Positions 17,589 through 25,089 of a stretch of DNA of 64,000 bases are shown here, piece by piece; position 1 is the first letter of the stretch, and each line of letters starts with the position of its first letter. The stretch lies in NCBI RefSeq assembly GCF_030127145.1, contig NZ_CP126158.1:1612001-1676000 (forward strand), written 5' to 3'. Source of the stretch: Halobaculum halobium (GTDB lineage: Archaea; Halobacteriota; Halobacteria; Halobacteriales; Haloferacaceae). Under the pieces are notes generated by a model, which had not been told where the DNA came from, ran no database searches, and saw only the letters and a list, made by a program, of their open reading frames with translations. A program made the position numbers and the translations under genes.

Positions 17589-17711
17589 GCCCAGTGGTCC
17601 GCCTGCGGCAGTCAAAAGGATAGCGACTGGAAAGAGCCGTCGACCCGACGCGATGCCGACGGAGAGACGGTAGCAGAAGGTTCAACACCGGTCGTCGGGT
17701 TCAGACGAGTA

Positions 17712-18509
17712 ATGAGCGACGACGGTCGGCAGCCCGACGACCCGCTGTCACGGTTCCTCCACGGTGAGACGGGCGCGTTGGTGTTCGTCCGCGAAGTACT
17801 CACGTCGGTACTTGCAGTCGCACTGGTCGGGCTCCTGTTGTTCGCCGTTTCCGGCGTCTGGCCCCCGATGGTCGCCGTCGAGTCGGGGAGCATGGAGCCA
17901 CACATGGAGCGCGGCGACCTGGTGTTCATCACGGAACCCGACCGCTTCACCCCCGAGTTTGCGCACGGCGACACGGGAATCGTCACCTACGAGACTGGCG
18001 CGGCGGAGGCGTACACCACCTTCGGCGAACCAGGGTCCGTGATCGTGTACCATCCACCGGGGTCGGGTGGTTCCCCCATCATACATCGCGCGCGATTCCA
18101 CGTCCAGGAGGGCGAGAACTGGGTGGATCGGGCGAATCCCGACTACCTCCCGGCGACCTCGTGCGAGGGCGTTCCCGCCTGTCCCGCACCGTACGACGGA
18201 TTCATCACGAAGGGTGACGCGAACGCCGAGTACGACCAAGTTAGCGGGATCGCTCCCGTCGTGAAATCCGAGTGGGTCCACGGCGTCGCGCGCGTTCGGG
18301 TCCCGTATCTCGGGTACGTTCGTCTCGTCTTCTCGGAGGCCGTACTAGTCCAGATAGACGGAGGGGCCGATGGCGTGGTACCCGCCGTCGGTGGCGAACG
18401 CGTCTCCGTGACCGGAAGCGAGCGGACGACGACCACCGGAGTAGTCGGATCCGCGTCGCCGACACTTGCTACTGGTTCGGCCCACGGGACGCCGACGGCC
18501 ACCGCCTGA
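17712..18509 (+). CDS. Type I signal peptidase (SipW/Sec11-like)
   Basis: A 265-residue membrane-bound signal peptidase that removes Sec signal peptides on the outer face. One N-terminal transmembrane helix (about 28-48) is followed by the catalytic SGSMEP motif with Ser60. As in archaeal and eukaryotic ER enzymes, the general base is histidine, SPIIHRARF with His125, not lysine. Box E-like GFITKGDANAEYDQ follows. A second hydrophobic segment lies near 205-220, and the tail is a Thr/Ser-rich region likely to be exposed or glycosylated. The ATG at 17712 sits 29 bases after a TATA-like GGTTCAAC. It is divergent from dp1 and convergent with orc1. Confidence 0.92.
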   Translation: MSDDGRQPDDPLSRFLHGETGALVFVREVLTSVLAVALVGLLLFAVSGVWPPMVAVESGSMEPHMERGDLVFITEPDRFTPEFAHGDTGIVTYETGAAEAYTTFGEPGSVIVYHPPGSGGSPIIHRARFHVQEGENWVDRANPDYLPATSCEGVPACPAPYDGFITKGDANAEYDQVSGIAPVVKSEWVHGVARVRVPYLGYVRLVFSEAVLVQIDGGADGVVPAVGGERVSVTGSERTTTTGVVGSASPTLATGSAHGTPTATA

Positions 18510-18850
18510 CGCCTTCGTCGCTGACCGACGCTGTGGCCGAGTGTCGCCGATTGGTGTCGGCGGCCACCAGTGAAATCGGCACACGGAATTGACCGTTATT
18601 CTGCGGCTTCTTCGGCTCTCGTGTGGAATCGACCCTCTCGCGTGGGTGGGATCGTTGGCGTGGTTCGGACTGTTTCCACGTGACCGGAAGGTTCGTGTGA
18701 GCCCAGCAGTCCACGTGGTATCGGTTGTTCACGGGCACCAACAGTTCACGCCAATCAAGCGTTTCGAGTGGAGTGAAATAGCAACCTAAATGCACAGAGG
18801 TAGTCGACGTCGTGGAGTCGAACCCATGGGGTGTCCAATCGGCGGCCTGG
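18510..18850. other. Gap between convergent signal peptidase and orc1 genes
   Basis: About 340 bases with no convincing reading frame on either strand. Two CCACGTG hexamer-type sites occur near 18676 and 18712. A tRNA T-arm-like string near 18816 does not fold into a tRNA. Transcripts from both sides should end here, but I see no strong T-run. Confidence 0.5.
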
Positions 18851-20527
18851 TCAGTTGTCGAACCGGGCCTGGACGAACGGCTGGACGTCCTCGATGTCGC
18901 CGAGCCGGGAGTCAGACAGGAGGACGGCCTCCGTTTCGTCGATCGGGACCGACAAGGAGATCTCCTTCGTGCGCCCGTACCGACCCTTCGAGACGACGAC
19001 GGCGTTGACGATGCCGAGCATGTCCAGTTCGGAGATGAGATCGGTCACCCGTCGCTGAGTGAGCACGTCGGCGTCGATCTCCTCACAGAGGCGCTTGTAG
19101 ATGTTGAACACCTCCCCGGTGTTGACGTTGTGGACGCCGTTCTGTTCGAGAAGGATGATCGAAAACAGGACGATCTTGCTTTGCGTCGGGAGGGTCCGCA
19201 CGACCTCGACGACCCGGTCGAGTTCGATCTTGTCTTGTGCCTGTCTGACGTGCGCCTCCTCGACGAGGTCGGCTTGCGAGCGCTCGGCGAGTTCACCCGC
19301 GGTCCGGAGGAGATCGAGTGCGCGGCGAGCGTCGCCGTGTTCCTGCGCGGCGAAAGCGGCACACAGCGGGATCACGTCTTCGGTGAGCGCGTCGCCCTTG
19401 AACGCGATGTCCGAGCGGTGCTGGAGGATGTCGCGCAGCTGGTTGGCGTCGTACGGCGGGAAGACGATCTCCTCTTCGCCGAGGCTCGACTTGACGCGGG
19501 GGTCGAGGAAGTCGGTGAACTTCAGGTCGTTCGAGATCCCCATGATGGAGATCCGCGAGTTCTCGAGTTCGGAGTTCATCCGCGAGAGGTTGTACAGCGT
19601 GTCGTCCCCGGATTTCTCGACGAGCTTGTCGATCTCGTCGAGCATGATCACGACGACGCGCTCGTGATAGTCGACGGCGTCGAAGAACGTCGAGTAGACG
19701 CGGTCCGTCGGCCACCCGGTCATCGGCACTTCCTCCATCTCCTCGCGGTCCGACTCGCGGTCGGCGATGCGCTCGTCGACATCCGCGACGGCACCGAACT
19801 CTGTCCCGTCGAGTGCGCTGTCGTCGTCGGCAGCCGTAGATCGGAGATCGCGGAGTTCGTCGAGTCGGTCGCCGATGACTCGCTTGTTCTTCTCAATGAA
19901 CTTGTTCGCGAGCTGTGCGAGCACCCGGTACTGGGTGTCGGTCACTTCGCAGTTGATGTACTCGACCTCGCAGGGAACATCGTACTTCTGGCTGGTCGAC
20001 TCCAGTTCCTGGGAGACGAACTTCGCCGAGGCGGTCTTTCCGGTTCCGGTCTTCCCGTAAATGAGAATATTCGACGGCGTTTCACCTCGCAACGCGGACA
20101 CGAGGATCGTCGCCATCTTGTTGATCTGGTCTTTCCGGTGGGGGAGCTCGTGAGGGGTGTACGAGGGACGCAGCACCTCCTTGTTCTCGAAGATGGGTTC
20201 GCCCGAAAGGAGATCATCGAACAACCCGGTGCTTGCCTCGTCGTCCTCGTCCGCGAGCACCTCGTCGACATCGAGGTCGACGTCGGTCCGCGACCGCGAC
20301 CCGGAGCCGAAGTCGAATTCGGATCCGGAGGGCTCACCGTTCGCTTCGGCGCCGTCCCGTCTCGGGTCGGCGCTGTCGCTGTCTGGGCCCGACGACCGCT
20401 CTGCATCCGACGACTGTCCGTCGCTTCGGGTGGAGTCGTCGGTGCTGTCCGAGCTCGTCGCCGCGCCCGACCGGTCGTCGGTTCCGCCGTCGTTCGAATC
20501 GTGTCCCGGCTCGTCGTCCCGTGTCAT
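18851..20527 (-). CDS. orc1: Orc1/Cdc6 replication initiator of the oriC1 type
   Basis: A 558-residue AAA+ initiator that binds ORBs, opens the origin and loads MCM. Residues 1-100 are an acidic Ser/Asp-rich extension. The ATPase core starts near LRPSYTPHELPHR, with Walker A GKTGTGKT at 158-165, Walker B MLDEIDKL, sensor 1 GISND and a sensor 2/helical lid. The C-terminal winged helix includes LTQRRVTDLISELDMLGIV. Sequence blocks match the haloarchaeal initiator that sits at the primary origin. I chose ATG 20527 (MTRDDEPGHD); an in-frame ATG at 20566 or TTG at 20653 would run through ORB1. An ORB lies 11-34 bases before the start, so Orc1 may repress its own gene. Confidence 0.96.
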   Translation of the reverse strand: MTRDDEPGHDSNDGGTDDRSGAATSSDSTDDSTRSDGQSSDAERSSGPDSDSADPRRDGAEANGEPSGSEFDFGSGSRSRTDVDLDVDEVLADEDDEASTGLFDDLLSGEPIFENKEVLRPSYTPHELPHRKDQINKMATILVSALRGETPSNILIYGKTGTGKTASAKFVSQELESTSQKYDVPCEVEYINCEVTDTQYRVLAQLANKFIEKNKRVIGDRLDELRDLRSTAADDDSALDGTEFGAVADVDERIADRESDREEMEEVPMTGWPTDRVYSTFFDAVDYHERVVVIMLDEIDKLVEKSGDDTLYNLSRMNSELENSRISIMGISNDLKFTDFLDPRVKSSLGEEEIVFPPYDANQLRDILQHRSDIAFKGDALTEDVIPLCAAFAAQEHGDARRALDLLRTAGELAERSQADLVEEAHVRQAQDKIELDRVVEVVRTLPTQSKIVLFSIILLEQNGVHNVNTGEVFNIYKRLCEEIDADVLTQRRVTDLISELDMLGIVNAVVVSKGRYGRTKEISLSVPIDETEAVLLSDSRLGDIEDVQPFVQARFDN

Positions 20528-20537
20528 CCGTTCGTTG

Positions 20538-20561
20538 TACCCCCTTGTTTCGACTGGAACT
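20538..20561 (-). promoter_or_regulatory. Origin recognition box 1, at the orc1 start
   Basis: Minus strand GTTCCAGTCGAAACAAGGGG, continuing GTAC. It lies between the likely orc1 start codon and its upstream AT-rich promoter region (GTTTTTTAAC near 20675), so binding could both mark the origin and repress orc1. Confidence 0.75.
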
Positions 20562-20920
20562 CGCATCGAGCACCTGCCGAAGAGCGGGTTCTCACCCGGT
20601 GTATCGGGAGTATTGGACCCGGAACGGTGATCGATTGCGTCCAGATGATGCAACCGAAGTGGATGGACAGCCTGTTAAAAAACGTTACTGTTTGGCCGGC
20701 GCAGCGTCGGACTACCGAGGTCAGAACTGCGAGTTCGACGAGAAAGACAGGAGTGGATCGAAGTCAGCGGGCCACAGCTTGGGCCGTGGGCTCCACGTTG
20801 CATTACTGCGATCGTCACTCACCCCCTACGACGTTGCGTAACTGAATTCGACTAGAAATACTCCCGGCGGATCCCAGGGAGGAACTGCTACGAGACCCGA
20901 TGACGGGGTGATATGACGAC

Positions 20921-20949
20921 CCCCCCACCCCTTCGTTTCCGGTGGAGAC
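20921..20949 (-). promoter_or_regulatory. Origin recognition box 2, left of the unwinding element
   Basis: Minus strand TCTCCACCGGAAACGAAGGG followed by GTGGGGGG. Extended G-string ORBs of this kind flank the unwinding element of haloarchaeal oriC1. Confidence 0.8.
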
Positions 20950-20989
20950 GGAGACTGACGGGGTGGGGGACGGGTGCCGCTAGACTGCA

Positions 20990-21055
20990 GCATCTTTATT
21001 ACACCATAGGTTAAACAATATCCGCACGACTAGCAGATATATTTTATTTAGGTTG
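20990..21055. other. AT-rich DNA unwinding element
   Basis: The stretch contains CTTTATTACACC, TTAAACAATAT and AGATATATTTTATTTAGG, about two-thirds A+T, unlike anything else in the window. It sits between ORB2 and ORB3, where melting is expected. Confidence 0.8.
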
Positions 21056-21108
21056 TGGTGAGGTCTAGATAACTGCTCCGAGCTTCCCCCTCCACCCGAG
21101 TTCGGCCG

Positions 21109-21137
21109 GTTCCACCCGAAACAGAGGGGTGGGGGTG
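21109..21137 (+). promoter_or_regulatory. Origin recognition box 3, right of the unwinding element
   Basis: Plus strand GTTCCACCCGAAACAGAGGG followed by GTGGGGGTG, inverted relative to ORB2 and sharing its long G-string. A weaker TCCACCCGAG half-site lies just before it at 21091. Confidence 0.8.
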
Positions 21138-21452
21138 TGCAACTTCAGTCGGACTCATGTCGATACCAGGCTCCTGACCGACAGTGGTGAGCCTCTCCGC
21201 TCGAGTCGTGTTACCGAGACGCATAGCAGCCGGCCGACAAACACGCCGCCCTGGTTCGTCGGGGACCGCTCTTGACGCTAGTGGTCCCGGCTAGTACGCG
21301 ACTCTGCACGCTCAATCAACCGTGTACATCCACTCGAATTCCATGCAACCCCCCTCTTCATCCGTGTGCGAACTGTCGCTCGCCAGCACCGGATGTGGGC
21401 ACTCGACTATCGAACGCGCCGAGAAACCCCACCGTAACCCGTCTGACGTAGT

Positions 21453-21460
21453 GCTTAAGT
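21453..21460 (+). promoter_or_regulatory. TATA-like box for the oapABC operon
   Basis: GCTTAAGT about 66 bases before the oapA ATG predicts a leader of roughly 40 bases, longer than the leaderless norm here. Confidence 0.45.
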
Positions 21461-21522
21461 GGCGCGGATGGTTTGGGGCGATAACGCCCTCCACACGGGA
21501 CGGAGGGGAAACGGAGGCCAGG

Positions 21523-22164
21523 ATGGGTCTGCTCACCAATCTCAGGGACAGTATCACACGGGTCACCGATCGGCTCTTCGCCGACGACGAGCCCAAACGG
21601 ATCGGGATATACGGCCCGCCGAACGCGGGTAAGACGACGCTGGCGAACCGGATCGCTCGCGACTGGACTGGCGACGCGGTCGGTCCAGAGAGTCACATCC
21701 CGCACGAGACGCGTCGCGCGCGAAGAAAAGAGAACGTCGAGATCGAGCGGAACGGCAAAACCGTCACCATCGACATCGTGGACACGCCGGGTGTGACCAC
21801 GAAGGTGGACTACAAGGAGTTCCTCGATCACGACATGGAGAAAGACGACGCCGTCAAGCGCTCGCGCGAGGCGACCGAGGGCGTCGCGGAGGCGATGCAC
21901 TGGCTCCGCGAGGACGTCGACGGCGTCATCTACGTGCTCGACTCCAGCACCGACCCGTTCACGCAGGTCAACACGATGCTCATCGGGATTATCGAGAGCC
22001 AGGACCTGCCGGTGCTTATCTTCGCGAACAAGGTCGACCTCGACGACGCCGACGTCAAGCGCATCGCCGACGCGTTCCCGCAACACGAGACGGTGCCGCT
22101 GTCGGCGCTCGAGGGCGACAACATGGACGAAGTGTACGAGAAGATCGCGGAGTACTTCGGATAA
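21523..22164 (+). CDS. oapA: Origin-associated Era-like GTP-binding protein
   Basis: A 213-residue P-loop GTPase. G1 is GPPNAGKTT at 31-39, G3 DTPG at 87-90, G4 NKVD at 169-172, and SALEG near 197 serves as G5. The pattern is Era/Obg-like, but the protein lacks the KH or OBG domain, so it is a short archaeal form. It is the first gene of a three-gene operon beside oriC1; haloarchaeal annotation calls these origin-associated proteins OapA, B and C. Its stop overlaps the oapB ATG by one base. A role in replication or in ribosome-linked control near the origin is inferred from position only. Confidence 0.88.
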   Translation: MGLLTNLRDSITRVTDRLFADDEPKRIGIYGPPNAGKTTLANRIARDWTGDAVGPESHIPHETRRARRKENVEIERNGKTVTIDIVDTPGVTTKVDYKEFLDHDMEKDDAVKRSREATEGVAEAMHWLREDVDGVIYVLDSSTDPFTQVNTMLIGIIESQDLPVLIFANKVDLDDADVKRIADAFPQHETVPLSALEGDNMDEVYEKIAEYFG

Positions 22165-22559
22165 TGCCCGAGGCGACCACTCCGGACGACGGCGACGACG
22201 GCGTCCGCATCGACCTGATCAGCGGCGGCCGCATGGAGGGACTCACCTCGATGGAGAAGATCCGCCTCATCCTCGATTCGGTCCGCGACGGGGACATCGT
22301 CGTCCTCGAAGCGGGCCTGTCGCCCGAGGAGGAGTCGAAGCTCATCGAGGTCACGATGACGGAGATCAGCCCCGACGACTTCTCCGGCATCGAGATCGAG
22401 ACGTACCCGTCGACCCAGCAGGCCAACCAAGGGCTCGTCGGACGGCTCCTCGGGAAGGAGGAGGCCGCCAACAAACTGACCGTAATCGGGCCAGCGAACC
22501 AGATCGAGACGCTGCACAAGGACGAAGACCTCATCAGCGCCCTCGTCTCCCGCAAGTAG
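22164..22559 (+). CDS. oapB: Origin-associated protein OapB (DUF2073)
   Basis: A 131-residue soluble protein with the DUF2073 layout: GVRIDLISGGRMEGLTSMEKIRLILDSVRDGDIVVLEAGLSP segments, then EESKLIEVTMTEI and a C-terminal ANKLTVIGPANQIETLHKDED block. It overlaps oapA by one base and is followed two bases after its stop by oapC. Its constant pairing with the GTPase in archaea suggests it is a partner or regulator of OapA. Biochemical function is unknown. Confidence 0.88.
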   Translation: MPEATTPDDGDDGVRIDLISGGRMEGLTSMEKIRLILDSVRDGDIVVLEAGLSPEEESKLIEVTMTEISPDDFSGIEIETYPSTQQANQGLVGRLLGKEEAANKLTVIGPANQIETLHKDEDLISALVSRK

Positions 22560-22561
22560 CG

Positions 22562-23143
22562 ATGCCTCACCAGTGCACCAACTGCGGACGGACGTTCGCC
22601 GACGGGTCAAAGGAGATGCTCTCTGGGTGTCCCGACTGCGGCGGCAACAAGTTCCAGTTCGATCCGGCAGGCGGAAGCAATACCGCTCCGCCCGAAACGG
22701 AGAACGCCCCGAGTCGAACCGCTTCGACAGCCCAGCGCGAGGAAGCGGAGCCAGACGAAGCGACGGAGGCAAGCACGTCACCACGGGCCGAACCCGAGAC
22801 GGAGGACGGCGCACAGGCGAGCGCCCGCTCCGATGTCGTCTCACCGGACGAGCTCGCGGCGGCCGCGGAGTCGACCGAGCCGGCGGCGGTCGACCGGGCC
22901 GAACAGCAGGACGTACCCGCGTCGGCTGACGACGCCGACCCGTCGGAGGCGGAGGCGTCGGACCCGAACCTGGACGCCCTCCGGCAGAAGCTCAACGACC
23001 AGTTCGAGTCCATCCGTATCGTCAGTCCGGGCCAGTACGAACTGAACCTCATGGAGCTGTACGACCGCGAGGAGTACATCATCTCGTTGCGCGAGGACGG
23101 CCGATACGTCATCGAGATGCCCGAGGGCTGGGACGACCGCTGA
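22562..23143 (+). CDS. oapC: Origin-associated zinc-ribbon protein OapC
   Basis: A 193-residue protein. The N-terminus is a zinc ribbon with CTNCGRTF and CPDCGGNKFQF (two CxxC pairs). A long acidic Ser/Glu/Ala-rich linker (about 40-145) leads to a compact C-terminal domain, ESIRIVSPGQYELNLMELYDREEYIISLREDGRYVIEMPEGW. The ribbon suggests contact with nucleic acid, ribosome or a protein. It is co-transcribed with the GTPase and DUF2073 genes, and the strong linkage to oriC1 is the only hint of function. Confidence 0.88.
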   Translation: MPHQCTNCGRTFADGSKEMLSGCPDCGGNKFQFDPAGGSNTAPPETENAPSRTASTAQREEAEPDEATEASTSPRAEPETEDGAQASARSDVVSPDELAAAAESTEPAAVDRAEQQDVPASADDADPSEAEASDPNLDALRQKLNDQFESIRIVSPGQYELNLMELYDREEYIISLREDGRYVIEMPEGWDDR

Positions 23144-23290
23144 CTCGGAAGCGAGCTATCGACGCCGATCGTCGCTCGCCTCCGTTCTCCACCTGAATCG
23201 AGCCGGCATCGAGGTTCGTCTCTCTGTTCCTTCCGAACGTTCCGCCGATTTCGATAGGTCCTTGGATCCAGCCCGATCGATTGAAACCGG

Positions 23291-24796
23291 ATGCCTTCTG
23301 CCCTCCGCGAGCGCCTCCGGTCGATCCTGTTCGCGTTCCCGTTGGCGTTGGCGTCACTCGGACTCGTTGATCGACGGAAGGGCGAGGAAGCGTTCGACCT
23401 CGCCGTTCCGGTGATGGTGACCGGCGGCCTGCGCACGCTCCTTCGCGTTGCCGACTTCCTGATGGTCGGGATGTACGCCGGCGGCGCGGCGATCGCGGCG
23501 CTGGAGTTCGGATTTCAGTACTACTTCGTTCCGTTCGGCCTCGCGCTCGCACTCACGTCCGGTACGATCAGCGTCGTCTCCCGGTTTCAGGGGGCCGACG
23601 ATCCCGCGGAGGCGAACTTCGCGATCAAGCAGTCGCTGTGGCTCGCGATCGCGCTCGCGGTACCGATCACCGTCTTCACGCATTTCTTCGCCGAAGAGCT
23701 GATCGGCGTGCTCACCAACGACGCCCGGACTATCGAACTCGGCGGCGACTACCTGCGGGTCGTGATGTACTCCGTGGGGTTCCGCTTCTGGTCGATGATC
23801 GCCGCCCGGGCGCTCGCCGGTTCCGGCGACACCCGTACGCCGATGTACGTCCGCCTGCTCACGCTTCCGACGAACGTGGGACTCAACGCCGCGCTCATCT
23901 TCGGGCTCGGGCCGTTCCCGGAACTGGGCGTCGTCGGCGCCGCGTGGGGGACCGTCGCCGCGACGACGCTCGCGGGCGTCGTGTTCGCGTGGGCGCTGCT
24001 CTCGGGTCGGTACTCAGTCAGACTCCCGATCCGCGGGAAGCAGTGGGACACCGAGATCGCCAGCGAACTCGTCAGGGTGAGCCTCCCGCTGGCTGGCACC
24101 CGGCTCTCACGGACGTTCGGTCGGTTCCCGTTCCTGTTCCTGCTGGGAGTGCTCGGGACTGATGTCGTCGCCGCCTACGCCATCGGACGACGGGTGATGC
24201 TGCTCGCGCTGATGCCGGCGTGGGGCTACTCGACCGCCGCCTCGACGCTCGTCGGACAGGCGATCGGGGCCGGGAATCCGGAGGAAGCGGACGAGTACGG
24301 CTGGCAGACGCTCCGGCTCGCGCTCGTCACGCAGTTGCTCATCGGCGCGGTCATCGCGCTGGCCGCGCGGCCCATCGCAGCGGCCTTCGGGTCGGAGAAC
24401 CTCGCGCTCACCGTCACGTTCGTCCGGGTGTTCGGCCTCGGCGTCGCCGGCTTCGCCGTCTCGCGGACGATGCGCGGTGGGCTTCGCGGTGCCGGCGACA
24501 CGCGGTGGCCCTTCTACGGCGGCATCATCAGCACCTACGTGGTCCGGCTGCCAATCGCCGTACTCGCGCTCCCGGCCGGGTACGCCGTCACACTGTTCTC
24601 GGGACCGCTCGCGGCCGCACTCGGGCTCGCCCCGCTGGTCGTCCCGCTCCCGGGCATGGGCCTTGGACTGCTCGCGGTGTTCGCGGCCATCCTCGGGGAT
24701 ATGTACGCCCGGGCCCTCGTCAACGTCGTTCGCTACCACAGCGACGCGTGGAAGACGGTGGCCCGCGAATCCGGCGTCGGCACATCGGCCGATTGA
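23291..24796 (+). CDS. MATE family efflux transporter
   Basis: A 501-residue, twelve-helix antiporter of the MOP superfamily that exports drugs or metabolites using a Na+ or H+ gradient. The two six-helix halves are recognisable: the first from FDLAVPVMVTGGLRTLLRVADFLMVGMYAGGAAIAA, the second after a cytoplasmic loop near ELVRVSLPLAGTRLSR. Other MATE features are VGQAIGAGNPEEADE and RGGLRGAGDTRWPF. The start at ATG 23291 gives a cytoplasmic N-terminus of about 25 residues. It appears monocistronic. Confidence 0.92.
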   Translation: MPSALRERLRSILFAFPLALASLGLVDRRKGEEAFDLAVPVMVTGGLRTLLRVADFLMVGMYAGGAAIAALEFGFQYYFVPFGLALALTSGTISVVSRFQGADDPAEANFAIKQSLWLAIALAVPITVFTHFFAEELIGVLTNDARTIELGGDYLRVVMYSVGFRFWSMIAARALAGSGDTRTPMYVRLLTLPTNVGLNAALIFGLGPFPELGVVGAAWGTVAATTLAGVVFAWALLSGRYSVRLPIRGKQWDTEIASELVRVSLPLAGTRLSRTFGRFPFLFLLGVLGTDVVAAYAIGRRVMLLALMPAWGYSTAASTLVGQAIGAGNPEEADEYGWQTLRLALVTQLLIGAVIALAARPIAAAFGSENLALTVTFVRVFGLGVAGFAVSRTMRGGLRGAGDTRWPFYGGIISTYVVRLPIAVLALPAGYAVTLFSGPLAAALGLAPLVVPLPGMGLGLLAVFAAILGDMYARALVNVVRYHSDAWKTVARESGVGTSAD

Positions 24797-24861
24797 AGAC
24801 GAGCGCTCTCCCTGTCGCCGAACGCGAACCCGGCGTGTCTCGAAGAATTTCAGTGTCTCCC

Positions 24862-24931
24862 GAGAACCTCGGGGTTTCACAGAGATCTCGGAGGCCGCCA
24901 GAGAACCTCGGGGTATCACAGCGAATCTCGG
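24862..24931 (+). repeat. Imperfect 39-base direct repeat between genes
   Basis: GAGAACCTCGGGG, then T/ATCACAG and a CTCGG block, appears at 24862-24891 and again at 24901-24931. A decayed copy precedes it (24830-24860). Each unit can pair CCGAGA-type ends with CTCGG, so the transcript may fold. Confidence 0.6.
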
Positions 24932-24967
24932 CGTGTTCGGAACCCAACGACGGCCGCGTATTGAAGC

Positions 24968-24974
24968 CTTTATC
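24968..24974 (+). promoter_or_regulatory. TATA-like box for the 24999 small gene
   Basis: CTTTATC is centred 28 bases before the ATG at 24999. This supports that ATG rather than the one at 24984 as the start. Confidence 0.55.
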
Positions 24975-24998
24975 ACCCGCGCCATGCCACATCGAGAC

Positions 24999-25088
24999 AT
25001 GAGCAAGGCGACGAAGATCGTGCTCGGTACCGTCGGCGTGTCGACCGTCCTTGCGGTCGGCATCATCCTCGTTCTCGCGTTCGGGTAG
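24999..25088 (+). CDS. 29-residue single-span membrane peptide
   Basis: Encodes MSKATKIVLGTVGVST followed by a hydrophobic run to the end: a two-lysine N-terminus and one transmembrane helix, nothing else. It has a well-placed TATA box and ends one base before the ATG of the next gene, so the two are probably co-transcribed. Similar tiny membrane proteins occur in haloarchaea, but I cannot name a family. It may anchor or modulate the 25090 product. Confidence 0.6.
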   Translation: MSKATKIVLGTVGVSTVLAVGIILVLAFG

Positions 25089-25089
25089 G

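Larger units (their letters stand above)
20528..21522. other. oriC1: Replication origin oriC1 (ORBs plus AT-rich unwinding element)
   Basis: This gene-free kilobase lies directly upstream of orc1. It holds three ORBs (20538, 20921, 21109), a strongly AT-rich stretch at 20990-21055 in a genome of about 70% GC, and C/G-string extensions on the two inner ORBs. The two inner ORBs are inverted and flank the AT-rich element with their G-runs pointing outward, the arrangement of experimentally mapped haloarchaeal oriC1 sites. The right-hand part (21141-21450) shows no further clear ORB, only a degenerate C-rich match near 21345. The promoters of orc1 and oapA are also here. Confidence 0.9.

Noticed and set aside
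18812-18830. T-arm-like string GGGTTCGACTCC on the minus strand
   Set aside because: The surrounding bases do not form a five-pair T stem, and no acceptor or anticodon arm fits, so it is not a tRNA or a clear tRNA fragment.
21340-21365. A fourth ORB at the origin (ACCCCCCTCTTCATCC)
   Set aside because: The G-run half fits but the GAAAC and TTCCA parts are degenerate; not listed as a site.
21312-21523. A longer oapA start at 21322
   Set aside because: It would add 67 residues of untypical sequence crossing the promoter; the family begins near MGLLTNLRDS.
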